A DNA stretch of 59,294 nucleotides from Oscillospiraceae bacterium. GTDB lineage: Bacteria; Bacillota; Clostridia; Oscillospirales; JAAYXM01. The stretch spans positions 1 through 59,294 of the forward strand of contig JAFSIZ010000156.1 in the NCBI GenBank assembly GCA_017439555.1, in the 5' to 3' direction. This document shows, piece by piece, positions 25,077 to 33,676 of this stretch. A model generated the notes under the pieces. It had not been told where the DNA came from. It saw only the letters and a program-made list of their open reading frames with translations, and made no database searches. Each line of letters begins with the position of its first letter. Position 1 is the first letter of the stretch. A program made the position numbers and the translations under genes.

Positions 25077-25982
25077 ATGTTTGAACATATTCTTTCTGAG
25101 CTTAAGAATATTCCGGATCTGCGGATTTTGGAAAATGAGCCGATGTCACATCACACCACCTTCAAAATAGGAGGCCCTGCAAGGCTTTTTCTTGATGCTC
25201 ATTCGACTGATGCGCTCTCAAGCGCCTACAGCCTGCTTTGTGATTCCGGCGTCTCCCCCCTTATTCTCGGAAACGGCAGTAATCTGCTCGTCAGTGACAG
25301 CGGTTTTGATGGCACCGTTCTAAAGGTTTCGTGCAACAAAATCACGGTATGTGAAAACAGGATTTTTGCAGAAGCCGGTGCACTTCTCTCTTCTGTTGCA
25401 AGCCTTGCTCAAAAAAGCGCCCTGAGCGGTCTTGAATTTGCACACGGAATTCCCGGTTCTGTCGGCGGCGCTGTTGTTATGAACGCCGGTGCATATGGCG
25501 GAGAAATCTCGGATGTTCTTATCTGTAGCACCTATATTTCAAAAGACGGCATTTTCCGCATATGCAACAAAGAGCATAACTTCGGCTACAGAAACAGCAT
25601 ATACAAGCACAACTCAGACTTTACGGTTTTGTCTGCAGAGTTTGAGTTCAGTTGCGGCGATGCTGAAAAAATAGCTGAAACAATGCGTGAGCTCGCCGAA
25701 AAGCGGCGGTCAAAGCAACCGCTTGAATACCCGAGTGCCGGAAGCGTTTTCAAACGCCCGGAGGGCTGTTTCGCAGGCGCTCTTATCGAACAATGCGGTC
25801 TCAAAGGCTTTTCCATCGGCGGTGCCGAGGTTTCGGAAAAGCACGCGGGATTTATTGTCAATCGCGGCGGTGCGACTGCCTGTGACGTGAGATCGCTTAT
25901 TGAGCATATTCAAAATGTTGTTTTAAAAGAAACAGGTATAAGTCTCGAATGTGAAATTTGCTTTGTGCAAAAGGAAGGTTGA
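25077..25982 (+). CDS. murB: UDP-N-acetylenolpyruvoylglucosamine reductase
   Basis: FAD-dependent reduction of UDP-GlcNAc-enolpyruvate to UDP-MurNAc. The 301-residue protein (type II, no extra loop) shows [11 protein letters not shown] (about 24-34), the FAD-binding [10 protein letters not shown] (about 62-71), [20 protein letters not shown] (about 122-141) and the catalytic-region stretch [13 protein letters not shown] (about 218-230, with the active Ser). AAAGGA lies 9 bases before the ATG. It starts the conserved murB-rapZ-yvcK-whiA run and is separated from rapZ by only two bases. Confidence 0.95.
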   Translation: MFEHILSELKNIPDLRILENEPMSHHTTFKIGGPARLFLDAHSTDALSSAYSLLCDSGVSPLILGNGSNLLVSDSGFDGTVLKVSCNKITVCENRIFAEAGALLSSVASLAQKSALSGLEFAHGIPGSVGGAVVMNAGAYGGEISDVLICSTYISKDGIFRICNKEHNFGYRNSIYKHNSDFTVLSAEFEFSCGDAEKIAETMRELAEKRRSKQPLEYPSAGSVFKRPEGCFAGALIEQCGLKGFSIGGAEVSEKHAGFIVNRGGATACDVRSLIEHIQNVVLKETGISLECEICFVQKEG

Positions 25983-25984
25983 AA

Positions 25985-26845
25985 ATGGATTTTTTTATAA
26001 TTTCAGGAATGTCAGGTGCCGGTAAGAGCCGCGCCGCATCAGTGCTCGAGGATATGGGCTTCTATTGCGTTGACAATATGCCGCCCGAGCTCATCCCAAC
26101 GTTTGCTGAGATGTGTATAGCTGCCAACAGCCGTTTTTCACACGTCGCACTCGTCACCGACATACGCGCAGGACTCGATTTTTCTGCGCTTTTCAAAGCG
26201 CTCGACAACATCAAAACGCTCGACTGCAACTATAAGATTCTCTATTTCGAGGCCTCAACCGATGTTATTATAAAGCGCTATAAAGAAACAAGACGGCGCC
26301 ATCCGCTTTTCACCGAAGGAACACCTATCGAACGCATAATTGAAACTGAAACGGAAATGCTTGCCGGAGTCAGGGCACGTGCTGACTATATTATCGACAC
26401 ATCCACCCTCACCTCTCCCGCTCTTCGCGACAGGCTTATTCAATTCTTTGAAAACAACTCTCTGCGTGAACAATCAATGATAATAAATGTTACATCATTC
26501 GGTTTCAAATACGGTGTTCCGGCCGATGCAGACCTTGTTTTCGATGTCCGTTTTCTTCCAAACCCTTATTACGATATCCGTCTTCGCCCTAAAACAGGCC
26601 TCGATGAAGAGGTTTATGCATATGTTATGAAATGGCAACAGACCACAGACTTTCTTTCACATCTTCACAATCTGATTGATTTTCTCCTTCCTCAGTATAT
26701 CGAAGAAGGGAAAACATCTCTTAATATTGCCATTGGATGCACAGGCGGCAAGCATCGCTCAGTCGCTTTGACAGAAGAGCTCGGAAACCACATTGCAGAG
26801 CTTGGCTACCGCACAGTCAAGATGCACCGTGATTCCGAAAGATAA
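25985..26845 (+). CDS. rapZ: RNase adapter / nucleotide-binding protein RapZ
   Basis: In proteobacteria RapZ presents the small RNA GlmZ to RNase E and so controls GlmS; the Gram-positive YvcJ has GTPase/ATPase activity and a less clear role. The 286-residue protein has a Walker A GMSGAGKS (about 7-14), Walker B-like VTDIRAG near 60, and the C-terminal binding domain with GCTGGKHRSVAL (about 255-266). The start at 25985 follows AAGGAAGG by 6 bases and comes two bases after the murB stop, so the two are coupled. Confidence 0.93.
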   Translation: MDFFIISGMSGAGKSRAASVLEDMGFYCVDNMPPELIPTFAEMCIAANSRFSHVALVTDIRAGLDFSALFKALDNIKTLDCNYKILYFEASTDVIIKRYKETRRRHPLFTEGTPIERIIETETEMLAGVRARADYIIDTSTLTSPALRDRLIQFFENNSLREQSMIINVTSFGFKYGVPADADLVFDVRFLPNPYYDIRLRPKTGLDEEVYAYVMKWQQTTDFLSHLHNLIDFLLPQYIEEGKTSLNIAIGCTGGKHRSVALTEELGNHIAELGYRTVKMHRDSER

Positions 26846-26866
26846 ACTATGTCCGGAGATTTTGAA

Positions 26867-27850
26867 ATGGATATGAATTCTGATTTTCAACGCCACGGCA
26901 TCGTTGCAATCGGTGGTGGCACAGGACTGTCAACCATGCTCAGAGGACTTAAAAAGTTTACGGATGACATAACCGCGATCGTCGCTGTTTCAGATGACGG
27001 AGGCGGAAGCGGAGTTCTGCGAAACGATCTTAATATGCTTCCCCCGGGAGATATCAGAAACTGTATAATCGCGCTTTCCAACACAGAGCAGCTTATGTCA
27101 CGCCTGCTGTCCTATCGCTTCAGCGAAGGAGTTCTCACCGGGCAAAGCTTTGGTAATCTGTTCCTTGCAGCACTTAATCGCGTGACCGGTTCTTTTTATC
27201 ATTCAGTTCGCTATATGAGCGATGTTCTCGCCATAACCGGGCGCGTTCTTCCCGTCACAACCGAGGATGTACACATTGAAGCTGAATTTGAAAACGGTGC
27301 AATAGTACGCGGCGAATCAAACATAAACACACAGAAACGGCTTTTGAACTGCCCGATAAAGCATATCAGAATGATTCCCGAAAACGCGAAAGCCCTTTCA
27401 GATACCATAAGCGCCATAACCAATGCAAAGCTACTTGTTTTTGGCCCCGGAAGTCTTTACACAAGCATCATTCCAAACCTTCTCGTCGATGGAATTATCG
27501 ATGCCGTGCGAACTTCAAAAGCGCGCAAGATATATGTCTGTAATGTTATGACACAGGACGGCGAAACAGAAAACTACACTGCCATCGACCACGTCAGGGC
27601 TCTTTTTGATCATTCTTACAGAGGATTGTTTGATACCTGTATTGTAAACAGTGCAAAAATCCCGGACGGACTTATTGAAAAGTATGCCGCAGAGGGCGCT
27701 GAACCGCTGCCTGTTTGCGAAGAGGAATTCGAGGAAATGGGAATAAAGCTGATTTCCAGACCCCTCATTTCCGAAAACACGCCGCTTGCACGCCACGACT
27801 CTGAAAAACTCGCTTCTGTTATTATGGAAATATACCGTGATGAAATTTAA
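26867..27850 (+). CDS. yvcK: Gluconeogenesis factor YvcK/GlmR
   Basis: Binds UDP-GlcNAc and directs carbon into peptidoglycan precursors; needed for growth on gluconeogenic carbon in Bacillus. The 327-residue protein begins with the CofD-like Rossmann motif VAIGGGTGLSTMLRGLKKF (about 12-30), then VSDDGGGSGVLRNDL and GDIRNCIIAL. The start at 26867 was chosen because CCGGAG lies 8 bases upstream; the ATG at 26849 has no site. Located between rapZ and whiA as in most Bacillota. Confidence 0.93.
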   Translation: MDMNSDFQRHGIVAIGGGTGLSTMLRGLKKFTDDITAIVAVSDDGGGSGVLRNDLNMLPPGDIRNCIIALSNTEQLMSRLLSYRFSEGVLTGQSFGNLFLAALNRVTGSFYHSVRYMSDVLAITGRVLPVTTEDVHIEAEFENGAIVRGESNINTQKRLLNCPIKHIRMIPENAKALSDTISAITNAKLLVFGPGSLYTSIIPNLLVDGIIDAVRTSKARKIYVCNVMTQDGETENYTAIDHVRALFDHSYRGLFDTCIVNSAKIPDGLIEKYAAEGAEPLPVCEEEFEEMGIKLISRPLISENTPLARHDSEKLASVIMEIYRDEI

Positions 27851-27865
27851 TTAGCAGGTGAAAAT

Positions 27866-28783
27866 ATGACCTTTTCAGCAAAGATCAAAGAAGAGCTATG
27901 CTCTCTTGCAATAAAAAAGCCTGAATGCGCTCTCGCAGAATGCTGTGGTATGATTTTATTTGCCAATTCGACAAAAAGCGACCAGATCAAAATCACCACA
28001 GAAAATAAAAATATCGCACATCGCGCATCAGCTCTTATGAAAAGTCTCTTTGGATTTGATTTTGATAAAAAAATCATTCCTGCAACGGCTTTGAAAAAAT
28101 ATAATCTCATAATTGAAAATCCCGAAAAGCTTTGTGAAATTTTTGAGACCTTCGGCATTGATCCCAAGGTTTCACTCCGCTTGAACGGCGCGCTCATTGA
28201 AACAGATGAGACTCGCGCAGCTTTTTGTCGCGGTGCTTTTCTGACGGGAGGATCCGTGACAGATCCCGAAAGCGGATATCACCTTGAGCTTGTTACCTCA
28301 CACTCTAACCTGAGCCGCGAGGTTATTTCTCTTCTTCTCGAGCTTGAGCTCCACGCAAAGCTTGCATTCAGAAAATCAAATCACATTGTTTATTTTAAAG
28401 AAAGCGGAAATATTGAAGATTTTCTCACTCGCATCGGCGCACCGCTTTCTGCGCTCGAGCTTATGCAGACAAAGCTTTTAAAGGATGTCAGGAACAAAAT
28501 AAACCGCAAAGTTAACTGTGAGTTTGCGAATATGTCAAAGACGGCAGATGCCGCAAAAGCTCAGCTTAACGCTATCAGAATCATAAGCGAAAACGACGGC
28601 CTTGAATCGCTCTCTCCACAGCTTCGCGATGCTGTGGAGCTGCGGCTTGCCAACCCCGAATTATCACTTTCAGAGCTTGCGAAGCTTACAGACGGTCAAA
28701 TCAGCCGTTCAGGCCTGAACCACAGATTCAACAAGCTTCTGACCATTGCCGAAGAAATTATTGCACGAAAGGATACAGAGTAA
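27866..28783 (+). CDS. whiA: DNA-binding protein WhiA
   Basis: A conserved Gram-positive DNA-binding protein linked to cell division and, in actinomycetes, sporulation. The 305-residue protein has an N-terminal region, a central LAGLIDADG homing-endonuclease-like fold (RGAFLTGGSVTDPESGYHLE, about 112-131) that lacks nuclease activity in the family, and a C-terminal helix-turn-helix (LSLSELAKLTDGQISRSGLN near 270-289). Fifteen bases after yvcK. Its stop codon overlaps the dnaE start (TAATG). Confidence 0.93.
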   Translation: MTFSAKIKEELCSLAIKKPECALAECCGMILFANSTKSDQIKITTENKNIAHRASALMKSLFGFDFDKKIIPATALKKYNLIIENPEKLCEIFETFGIDPKVSLRLNGALIETDETRAAFCRGAFLTGGSVTDPESGYHLELVTSHSNLSREVISLLLELELHAKLAFRKSNHIVYFKESGNIEDFLTRIGAPLSALELMQTKLLKDVRNKINRKVNCEFANMSKTADAAKAQLNAIRIISENDGLESLSPQLRDAVELRLANPELSLSELAKLTDGQISRSGLNHRFNKLLTIAEEIIARKDTE

Positions 28784-31700
28784 TGAGTGGCTTTGCACAT
28801 CTTCACGTACATAGTGAATACAGCCTGCTTGACGGCGCCTGCCGCATAAGCAAGGTATGTGAACACGCCAAAGAGCTTGGTCAGCCGGCTATTGCCATAA
28901 CCGATCACGGCGTGATGTATGGTGTAATTGATTTTTACCGCGCCGCAAAAGCTGCCGGAATAAAGCCGATTATCGGTTGCGAAGTATATATGGCTCCGCG
29001 TTCTATGACTGATAAGGAAGCCACCACAGACAGGGAGCCTGCTCATCTTATTCTTCTTTGCAAAAATGAAACAGGCTATAAAAACCTCATACATCTTGTA
29101 AGCAAATCGTTTACGGAAGGCTTTTACGGCAAGCCGAGAATCGACATTGATATTCTTTCAAAACACGCAGAAGGCCTTGTCTGCCTGTCTGCCTGTATAG
29201 CAGGAACGATTCCGCGCCTCATTATGCGAGGCGATATCGATGGCGCACGTGATTATGCGCTGAAATTGTCTTCGATTTTCGGCAATGATAGCTTTTATCT
29301 CGAAATACAGGATCATGGGCTGGAAGAGCAAAAAGAGGTCAACCGCGTGCTTATAAAGCTTTCAGAGGAAACGGGTATTCCTTTGGTCGCTACAAATGAT
29401 GCTCACTATGTTACCCGCGAGGATGCATATATTCAGGATGTCCTTATGTGTATTCAGATGAACAAGTCTGTAAGCGATCCTGACAGAATGAAATTTGCAA
29501 CAGAAGAATTTTATATAAAAAGCGAAGAGGAGATGCAATCGCTCTTCCCTGCACACCCCGAAGCCCTTTCAAATACTGTCAAAATCGCAGAGATGTGTAA
29601 TCTCGAATTTGAATTCGGTCACCATCATCTCCCTGAATATGACACGCCTTCAGAATATAGAGACTCTTTGGAATATCTGACCAAGCTTTCATATGACGGA
29701 TTTGAAAAGCGCTATCAGAATCCTCCCGAAAGCTATCGCGAGCGTCTGAAATATGAGCTTGATATGATAACTCATATGGGATATGTCGATTATTTTCTCA
29801 TCGTCTGGGATTTCATAAATTATGCGCGAAGCCAAGATATACCTGTCGGCCCGGGAAGAGGAAGCGCGGCAGGAAGCATTGTTTCCTATTGTCTCGGCAT
29901 CACAAACATAGACCCGATGAAATACAACCTCTATTTTGAGCGTTTTCTTAACCCTGAAAGAATCAGTATGCCTGATATCGACGTCGACTTCTGCTATGAG
30001 CGACGACAGGAAGTCATCGATTATGTTGTTCGTAAATACGGTGAAAACCGCGTCGCGCAGATCGTTACTTTCGGAACCATGGCCGCACGCGGGTCCATTC
30101 GCGATGTTGCACGTGTTCTCGACCTTCCGTATAATGAAGCTGACGCCATTGCAAAGAACGTTCCGAACGAGCTTCATATGACTCTTAAAAAGGCTCTTGA
30201 AATTTCAAAGCCTTTCTATGACTTTTATGAGGCTGACGAAAAATATAAAAAGCTCATTGACACTGCTATCGCAATCGAAGGTATGCCGCGCCACGCATCC
30301 ACGCATGCTGCTGGCGTTGTAATTACAAAGAACGACGTTTCTACCTACGTTCCTCTTGCGCGAAATGACGAGGCCGCTGTCACCCAGTTTACAATGGTTA
30401 CACTTGAAGAGCTCGGACTTCTCAAGATGGACTTTCTTGGGCTACGCAACCTCACGGTTTTACACGATGCAGAAAAGCTTGTCCGCGTTCACACGCCGGA
30501 GTTCTCTATCTCAGAAATACCCGATGATGACGAGCTGACTTTCTCTGAGCTCGCACAAGGACATACAGCAGGCGTTTTCCAGCTTGAAAGCCAGGGTATG
30601 ACCTCTGTTGTTGTCGGAATGCGTCCTCAATCCATCGAAGATATCACTGCTATCGTCGCACTCTACAGACCCGGACCGATGGACTCCATCCCCCATTATA
30701 TCAGCTGCAAGAACAATCCTGAAAACATCACCTATCTTCATCCGATGCTCAAAGATATATTGGAAGTAACCTATGGCTGCATCGTATATCAGGAGCAGGT
30801 TATGGATATTTTCAGAAAGCTTGCCGGATATTCGCTCGGCCGAGCAGATATGGTGAGACGTGCGATATCGAAGAAAAAAGAGAAGGATCTTCTCCGGGAA
30901 AGAAAGAATTTCGTCTACGGAAACGAAGAGGACGGAATCGCCGGTGCTATAAAGAACGGTATTTCCGAGGAAATCGCAAACAAAATATTCGATGACATTG
31001 TTGCATTTGCCAACTACGCCTTCAACAAAGCCCATGCAGCGGCATATGCCGTCGTATCTTATCAGACAGCATATATGAAATTCCATTATCCCCGTGAATA
31101 TATGGCGGCGCTTCTCACCTCTGTTCTTGATTTCACGGACAAGCTCGCCGGATATTTTGAGCTGTGCCGCGATATGGGAATAAACATACTCCCTCCCGAT
31201 ATAAACGAATCGCTCGACACCTTTACCGTAAGTGGAGAAAACATACGCTTCGGTCTTGCAGCTGTCAAAAACGTCGGCAGAGGTTTTGTCAAAACACTTG
31301 CCGAAGAAAGAGCAGCCGGCGGACCGTTTGTATCCCTGCGCGATTTTTGTTCGAGAATGCAATACCGCGAGCTCAACCGGCGCGCGCTTGAAAATCTTAT
31401 AAAATGCGGTGCTTTTGACAGCACAGGTGCAAACCGTGCACAGCTGCTTCAGATTTATGACAGCATACTCACCGGCATTTCATATGTCAAAAACCGTACA
31501 ATCGAAGGACAGTTTGATCTTTTCTCTATGGGCGCTAATACGGAAAAGCCAAATAACGATGACGAGCTTCTTCCGAAAATATCTGAATTCCCAAAAAAGA
31601 CGATACTTTCTTTCGAGCGCGAAACACTTGGCATATACCTCTCCGGCCATCCGCTCGATGACTATTCCGCTCTTTTAAAAAAGCTCGGGACGGAAACGGT

Positions 31701-32256
31701 ATCCGATGCACTCAATACCGAAAAACACACCGACGGCGACAGCATCTTTATCTCCGCCTGTATTTCATCAATACGCCTCAAGACAACAAAAAGCAACTCT
31801 ATGATGGCTTATGTTGTTCTCGAAGGAACAACAAGCACGATGGAGGGAATTACATTCCCGAAGGTACTTGATAAATATAAGAACATTCTCGTCGAGAATG
31901 CAATCGTTCTTGTCCGAGGAAGAATAAGCACGCGCGAAGACTCCGCACCTCAGCTTATCTGTGATGAATTCCACGCAATTTCAGAATATGAACATTTGAA
32001 CACCTCTGATTTTACAAATGACACATCCGGCGAGCGGCTTTACCTTCGATTCCCTTCTGAGGACTGCCAGAACGCCAAGGCCGCCAAGGCTATCGCGTCC
32101 GCTTTTCCCGGAACTCTGGAAACAATTATGTATTACGAGGATACAAAAAAGAGAGTACGAACACATATAACTCAGGACGTTATGATATTCAATCGTCTCA
32201 AAGAGCTGCTCGGTGCAGAAAATGTTGTTAAACAAAATGTTAAAAGTTCAAAATAG
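28783..32256 (+). CDS. dnaE: DNA polymerase III subunit alpha, DnaE type
   Basis: A 1157-residue replicative polymerase. The PHP domain opens the protein (HLHVHSEYSLLDGACR, about 6-21; ITDHGVMYG). The polymerase palm has the catalytic PDIDVDFCYERR (about 398-409) and GPGRGSAAGSIVSYCLGIT (about 359-377), while FNKAHAAAYAVVSYQTAYMK near 749 is in the fingers. The HhH and OB-fold regions follow (PPDINES, and a nucleic-acid-binding part near 980-1080). No exonuclease insert is present, so it is DnaE rather than PolC; Clostridia usually carry both. It overlaps whiA by one base and is probably the last gene of the murB transcript. Confidence 0.95.
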   Translation: MSGFAHLHVHSEYSLLDGACRISKVCEHAKELGQPAIAITDHGVMYGVIDFYRAAKAAGIKPIIGCEVYMAPRSMTDKEATTDREPAHLILLCKNETGYKNLIHLVSKSFTEGFYGKPRIDIDILSKHAEGLVCLSACIAGTIPRLIMRGDIDGARDYALKLSSIFGNDSFYLEIQDHGLEEQKEVNRVLIKLSEETGIPLVATNDAHYVTREDAYIQDVLMCIQMNKSVSDPDRMKFATEEFYIKSEEEMQSLFPAHPEALSNTVKIAEMCNLEFEFGHHHLPEYDTPSEYRDSLEYLTKLSYDGFEKRYQNPPESYRERLKYELDMITHMGYVDYFLIVWDFINYARSQDIPVGPGRGSAAGSIVSYCLGITNIDPMKYNLYFERFLNPERISMPDIDVDFCYERRQEVIDYVVRKYGENRVAQIVTFGTMAARGSIRDVARVLDLPYNEADAIAKNVPNELHMTLKKALEISKPFYDFYEADEKYKKLIDTAIAIEGMPRHASTHAAGVVITKNDVSTYVPLARNDEAAVTQFTMVTLEELGLLKMDFLGLRNLTVLHDAEKLVRVHTPEFSISEIPDDDELTFSELAQGHTAGVFQLESQGMTSVVVGMRPQSIEDITAIVALYRPGPMDSIPHYISCKNNPENITYLHPMLKDILEVTYGCIVYQEQVMDIFRKLAGYSLGRADMVRRAISKKKEKDLLRERKNFVYGNEEDGIAGAIKNGISEEIANKIFDDIVAFANYAFNKAHAAAYAVVSYQTAYMKFHYPREYMAALLTSVLDFTDKLAGYFELCRDMGINILPPDINESLDTFTVSGENIRFGLAAVKNVGRGFVKTLAEERAAGGPFVSLRDFCSRMQYRELNRRALENLIKCGAFDSTGANRAQLLQIYDSILTGISYVKNRTIEGQFDLFSMGANTEKPNNDDELLPKISEFPKKTILSFERETLGIYLSGHPLDDYSALLKKLGTETVSDALNTEKHTDGDSIFISACISSIRLKTTKSNSMMAYVVLEGTTSTMEGITFPKVLDKYKNILVENAIVLVRGRISTREDSAPQLICDEFHAISEYEHLNTSDFTNDTSGERLYLRFPSEDCQNAKAAKAIASAFPGTLETIMYYEDTKKRVRTHITQDVMIFNRLKELLGAENVVKQNVKSSK

Positions 32257-32258
32257 AC

Positions 32259-32286
32259 TTTACTTTTTCACCTGCGATGTTATAAT
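32259..32286 (+). promoter_or_regulatory. Promoter of pfkA
   Basis: TTTACT, a 16-base spacer and TATAAT with TG one base upstream. It starts at the dnaE stop codon. Confidence 0.6.
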
Positions 32287-32329
32287 TAAAGCATAAGAAT
32301 TTCACTTTAATCTGAAAGGTTGATAATAT

Positions 32330-33301
32330 ATGGCTGATATCAAAACAATAGGTGTTCTTACCAGCGGAGGCGATGCTCCCGGAATGAATGCCGCTATCCG
32401 TGCAGTTGCCCGAACTGCAGCATACTATGGAATAACCTGCCTCGGCATCAGACGTGGATATAACGGCCTGATAAACGGTGATGTTGTTGAACTCAATGCT
32501 CGAAGCGTTAACGGTATTATTTCCAAAGGCGGTACAATGCTTTTCACTGCCAGATGCCCGGAATTTCTGACAGAAGAGGGCATGAAAAAAGCCGTCAACA
32601 CCTGCAGATATCTCGGTATCGACGGCATCGTCACTATCGGAGGAGACGGAACATTCAGAGGTGCCCGTGATCTTGCTGCAAACGGAGTACATACAATCGG
32701 TGTTCCTGCTACTATAGACAATGATATCTCTTCCACTGAATACAGTATCGGCTTTGACACAGCTTGTAACACAGCGCTCGAAGCAATAGATAAGCTTCGC
32801 GACACGATGCAATCACACGAGCGTTGCTCTGTTGTTGAGGTTATGGGACACAACGCAGGCCACCTCGCGCTTGATGTCGGCATCGCCTGTGGCGCTCAGG
32901 CCGTTCTTGTTCCTGAGAAGCCTTTTGATTTCAATCGCGATGTTGTTGAAAAAATCCGCGCAGGACGCATCAACAAACGTTCACATTTCATCATAATCCA
33001 GGCAGAGGGTGTCGGTAACTCAATCGACATAACCAACAGAATAATCGAAGAGACCGGAATTGATACACGTCTCACAATTCTCGGGCACATTCAGCGCGGC
33101 GGATCACCTACCGCACGGGATCGCGTTATGGCGAGCAGATTCGGAGAATATGCTGTGCGTACTCTTATGGCCGGAAAATCAAACAGAGTTGTCTGCTCTA
33201 TCGACAATGATATTTGCGATATAGACATCAATGAAGCTCTTGAGATGAAAAAAGACATTCGCGATGATATATATATGACCTCCAAGATAATGTCTATATA
33301 A
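32330..33301 (+). CDS. pfkA: ATP-dependent 6-phosphofructokinase
   Basis: Phosphorylates fructose 6-phosphate to fructose 1,6-bisphosphate, the committed step of glycolysis. At 323 residues it has the length of the bacterial ATP enzyme. The nucleotide loop is LTSGGDAPGMNAAIRA (about 9-24), the metal and substrate region is TIGGDGTFRGA (about 102-112), the catalytic PATIDNDI (about 125-132) contains the key Asp, and EVMGHNAGHLAL (about 163-174) and GHIQRGGSPTARDR close the signature set. GGDG rather than GGED suggests ATP, not pyrophosphate, as donor. It has its own promoter and a strong terminator. Confidence 0.95.
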   Translation: MADIKTIGVLTSGGDAPGMNAAIRAVARTAAYYGITCLGIRRGYNGLINGDVVELNARSVNGIISKGGTMLFTARCPEFLTEEGMKKAVNTCRYLGIDGIVTIGGDGTFRGARDLAANGVHTIGVPATIDNDISSTEYSIGFDTACNTALEAIDKLRDTMQSHERCSVVEVMGHNAGHLALDVGIACGAQAVLVPEKPFDFNRDVVEKIRAGRINKRSHFIIIQAEGVGNSIDITNRIIEETGIDTRLTILGHIQRGGSPTARDRVMASRFGEYAVRTLMAGKSNRVVCSIDNDICDIDINEALEMKKDIRDDIYMTSKIMSI

Positions 33302-33303
33302 CC

Positions 33304-33341
33304 AAAAACGTTTGCGAAGATTATTTCGCAAACGTTTTTTT
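33304..33341. terminator. Bidirectional terminator after pfkA
   Basis: A 15-bp stem (AAAAACGTTTGCGAA/TTCGCAAACGTTTTT) with a 5-base loop and T-run on both strands, shared by the convergent pfkA and tautomerase genes. Confidence 0.88.
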
Positions 33342-33342
33342 A

Positions 33343-33570
33343 TCAGAATTTTTTCTCTCCGGACAAAATCATCATCTTATCTGCTTTTGGCTCTATCTCT
33401 GTTTTAACAACAGTGTCTTCCCATTTTTCAGGCGCAACCTCTTCAATTGAAATAGAAATCGCCTCCTGAGGGCAGCCCCATATTTCAAGAATTGCCTCAT
33501 TGAATTTGTTTACAAGCTTCTTTTTTGTTTCTTCATCCTTCGGATATGCCTTTATTGCAATATATGGCAT
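33343..33570 (-). CDS. 4-oxalocrotonate tautomerase family protein
   Basis: A 75-residue member of the tautomerase superfamily. The mature protein would start with Pro (MPYIAIKAYP), the catalytic base of the family, and the ATG at 33570 follows AAGGAG by 9 bases. The helix DEETKKKLVNKFNEAILEIW and the strand ISIEEVAPEKW follow the 4-OT fold. Most clostridial members have no known substrate. It is a single gene with its own promoter. Confidence 0.85.
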   Translation of the reverse strand: MPYIAIKAYPKDEETKKKLVNKFNEAILEIWGCPQEAISISIEEVAPEKWEDTVVKTEIEPKADKMMILSGEKKF

Positions 33571-33595
33571 TTTCACCACTCCTTTCTTTTCCTCT

Positions 33596-33624
33596 ATTAT
33601 ATGATTTTTTTGCAAAAATTGCAA
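33596..33624 (-). promoter_or_regulatory. Promoter of the tautomerase gene
   Basis: Minus strand TTGCAA, a 17-base spacer and TATAAT. It overlaps the tail of the TRAP terminator. Confidence 0.7.
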
Positions 33625-33625
33625 C

Positions 33626-33665
33626 TAAAAACAGGCATTGACCATCGAATCAACGCCCGTTTTTA
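33626..33665 (-). terminator. Terminator of the TRAP operon
   Basis: Minus strand stem CGGGCGTTGA/TCAATGCCTG (two G-U pairs) with an 8-base loop, flanked by an A-run and followed by TTTTTAG. Confidence 0.7.
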
Positions 33666-33676
33666 ACATCATTTTG

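Noticed and set aside
30511..31362. 283-codon minus-strand open frame
   Set aside because: It is a shadow of dnaE with no ribosome site and no recognisable protein.
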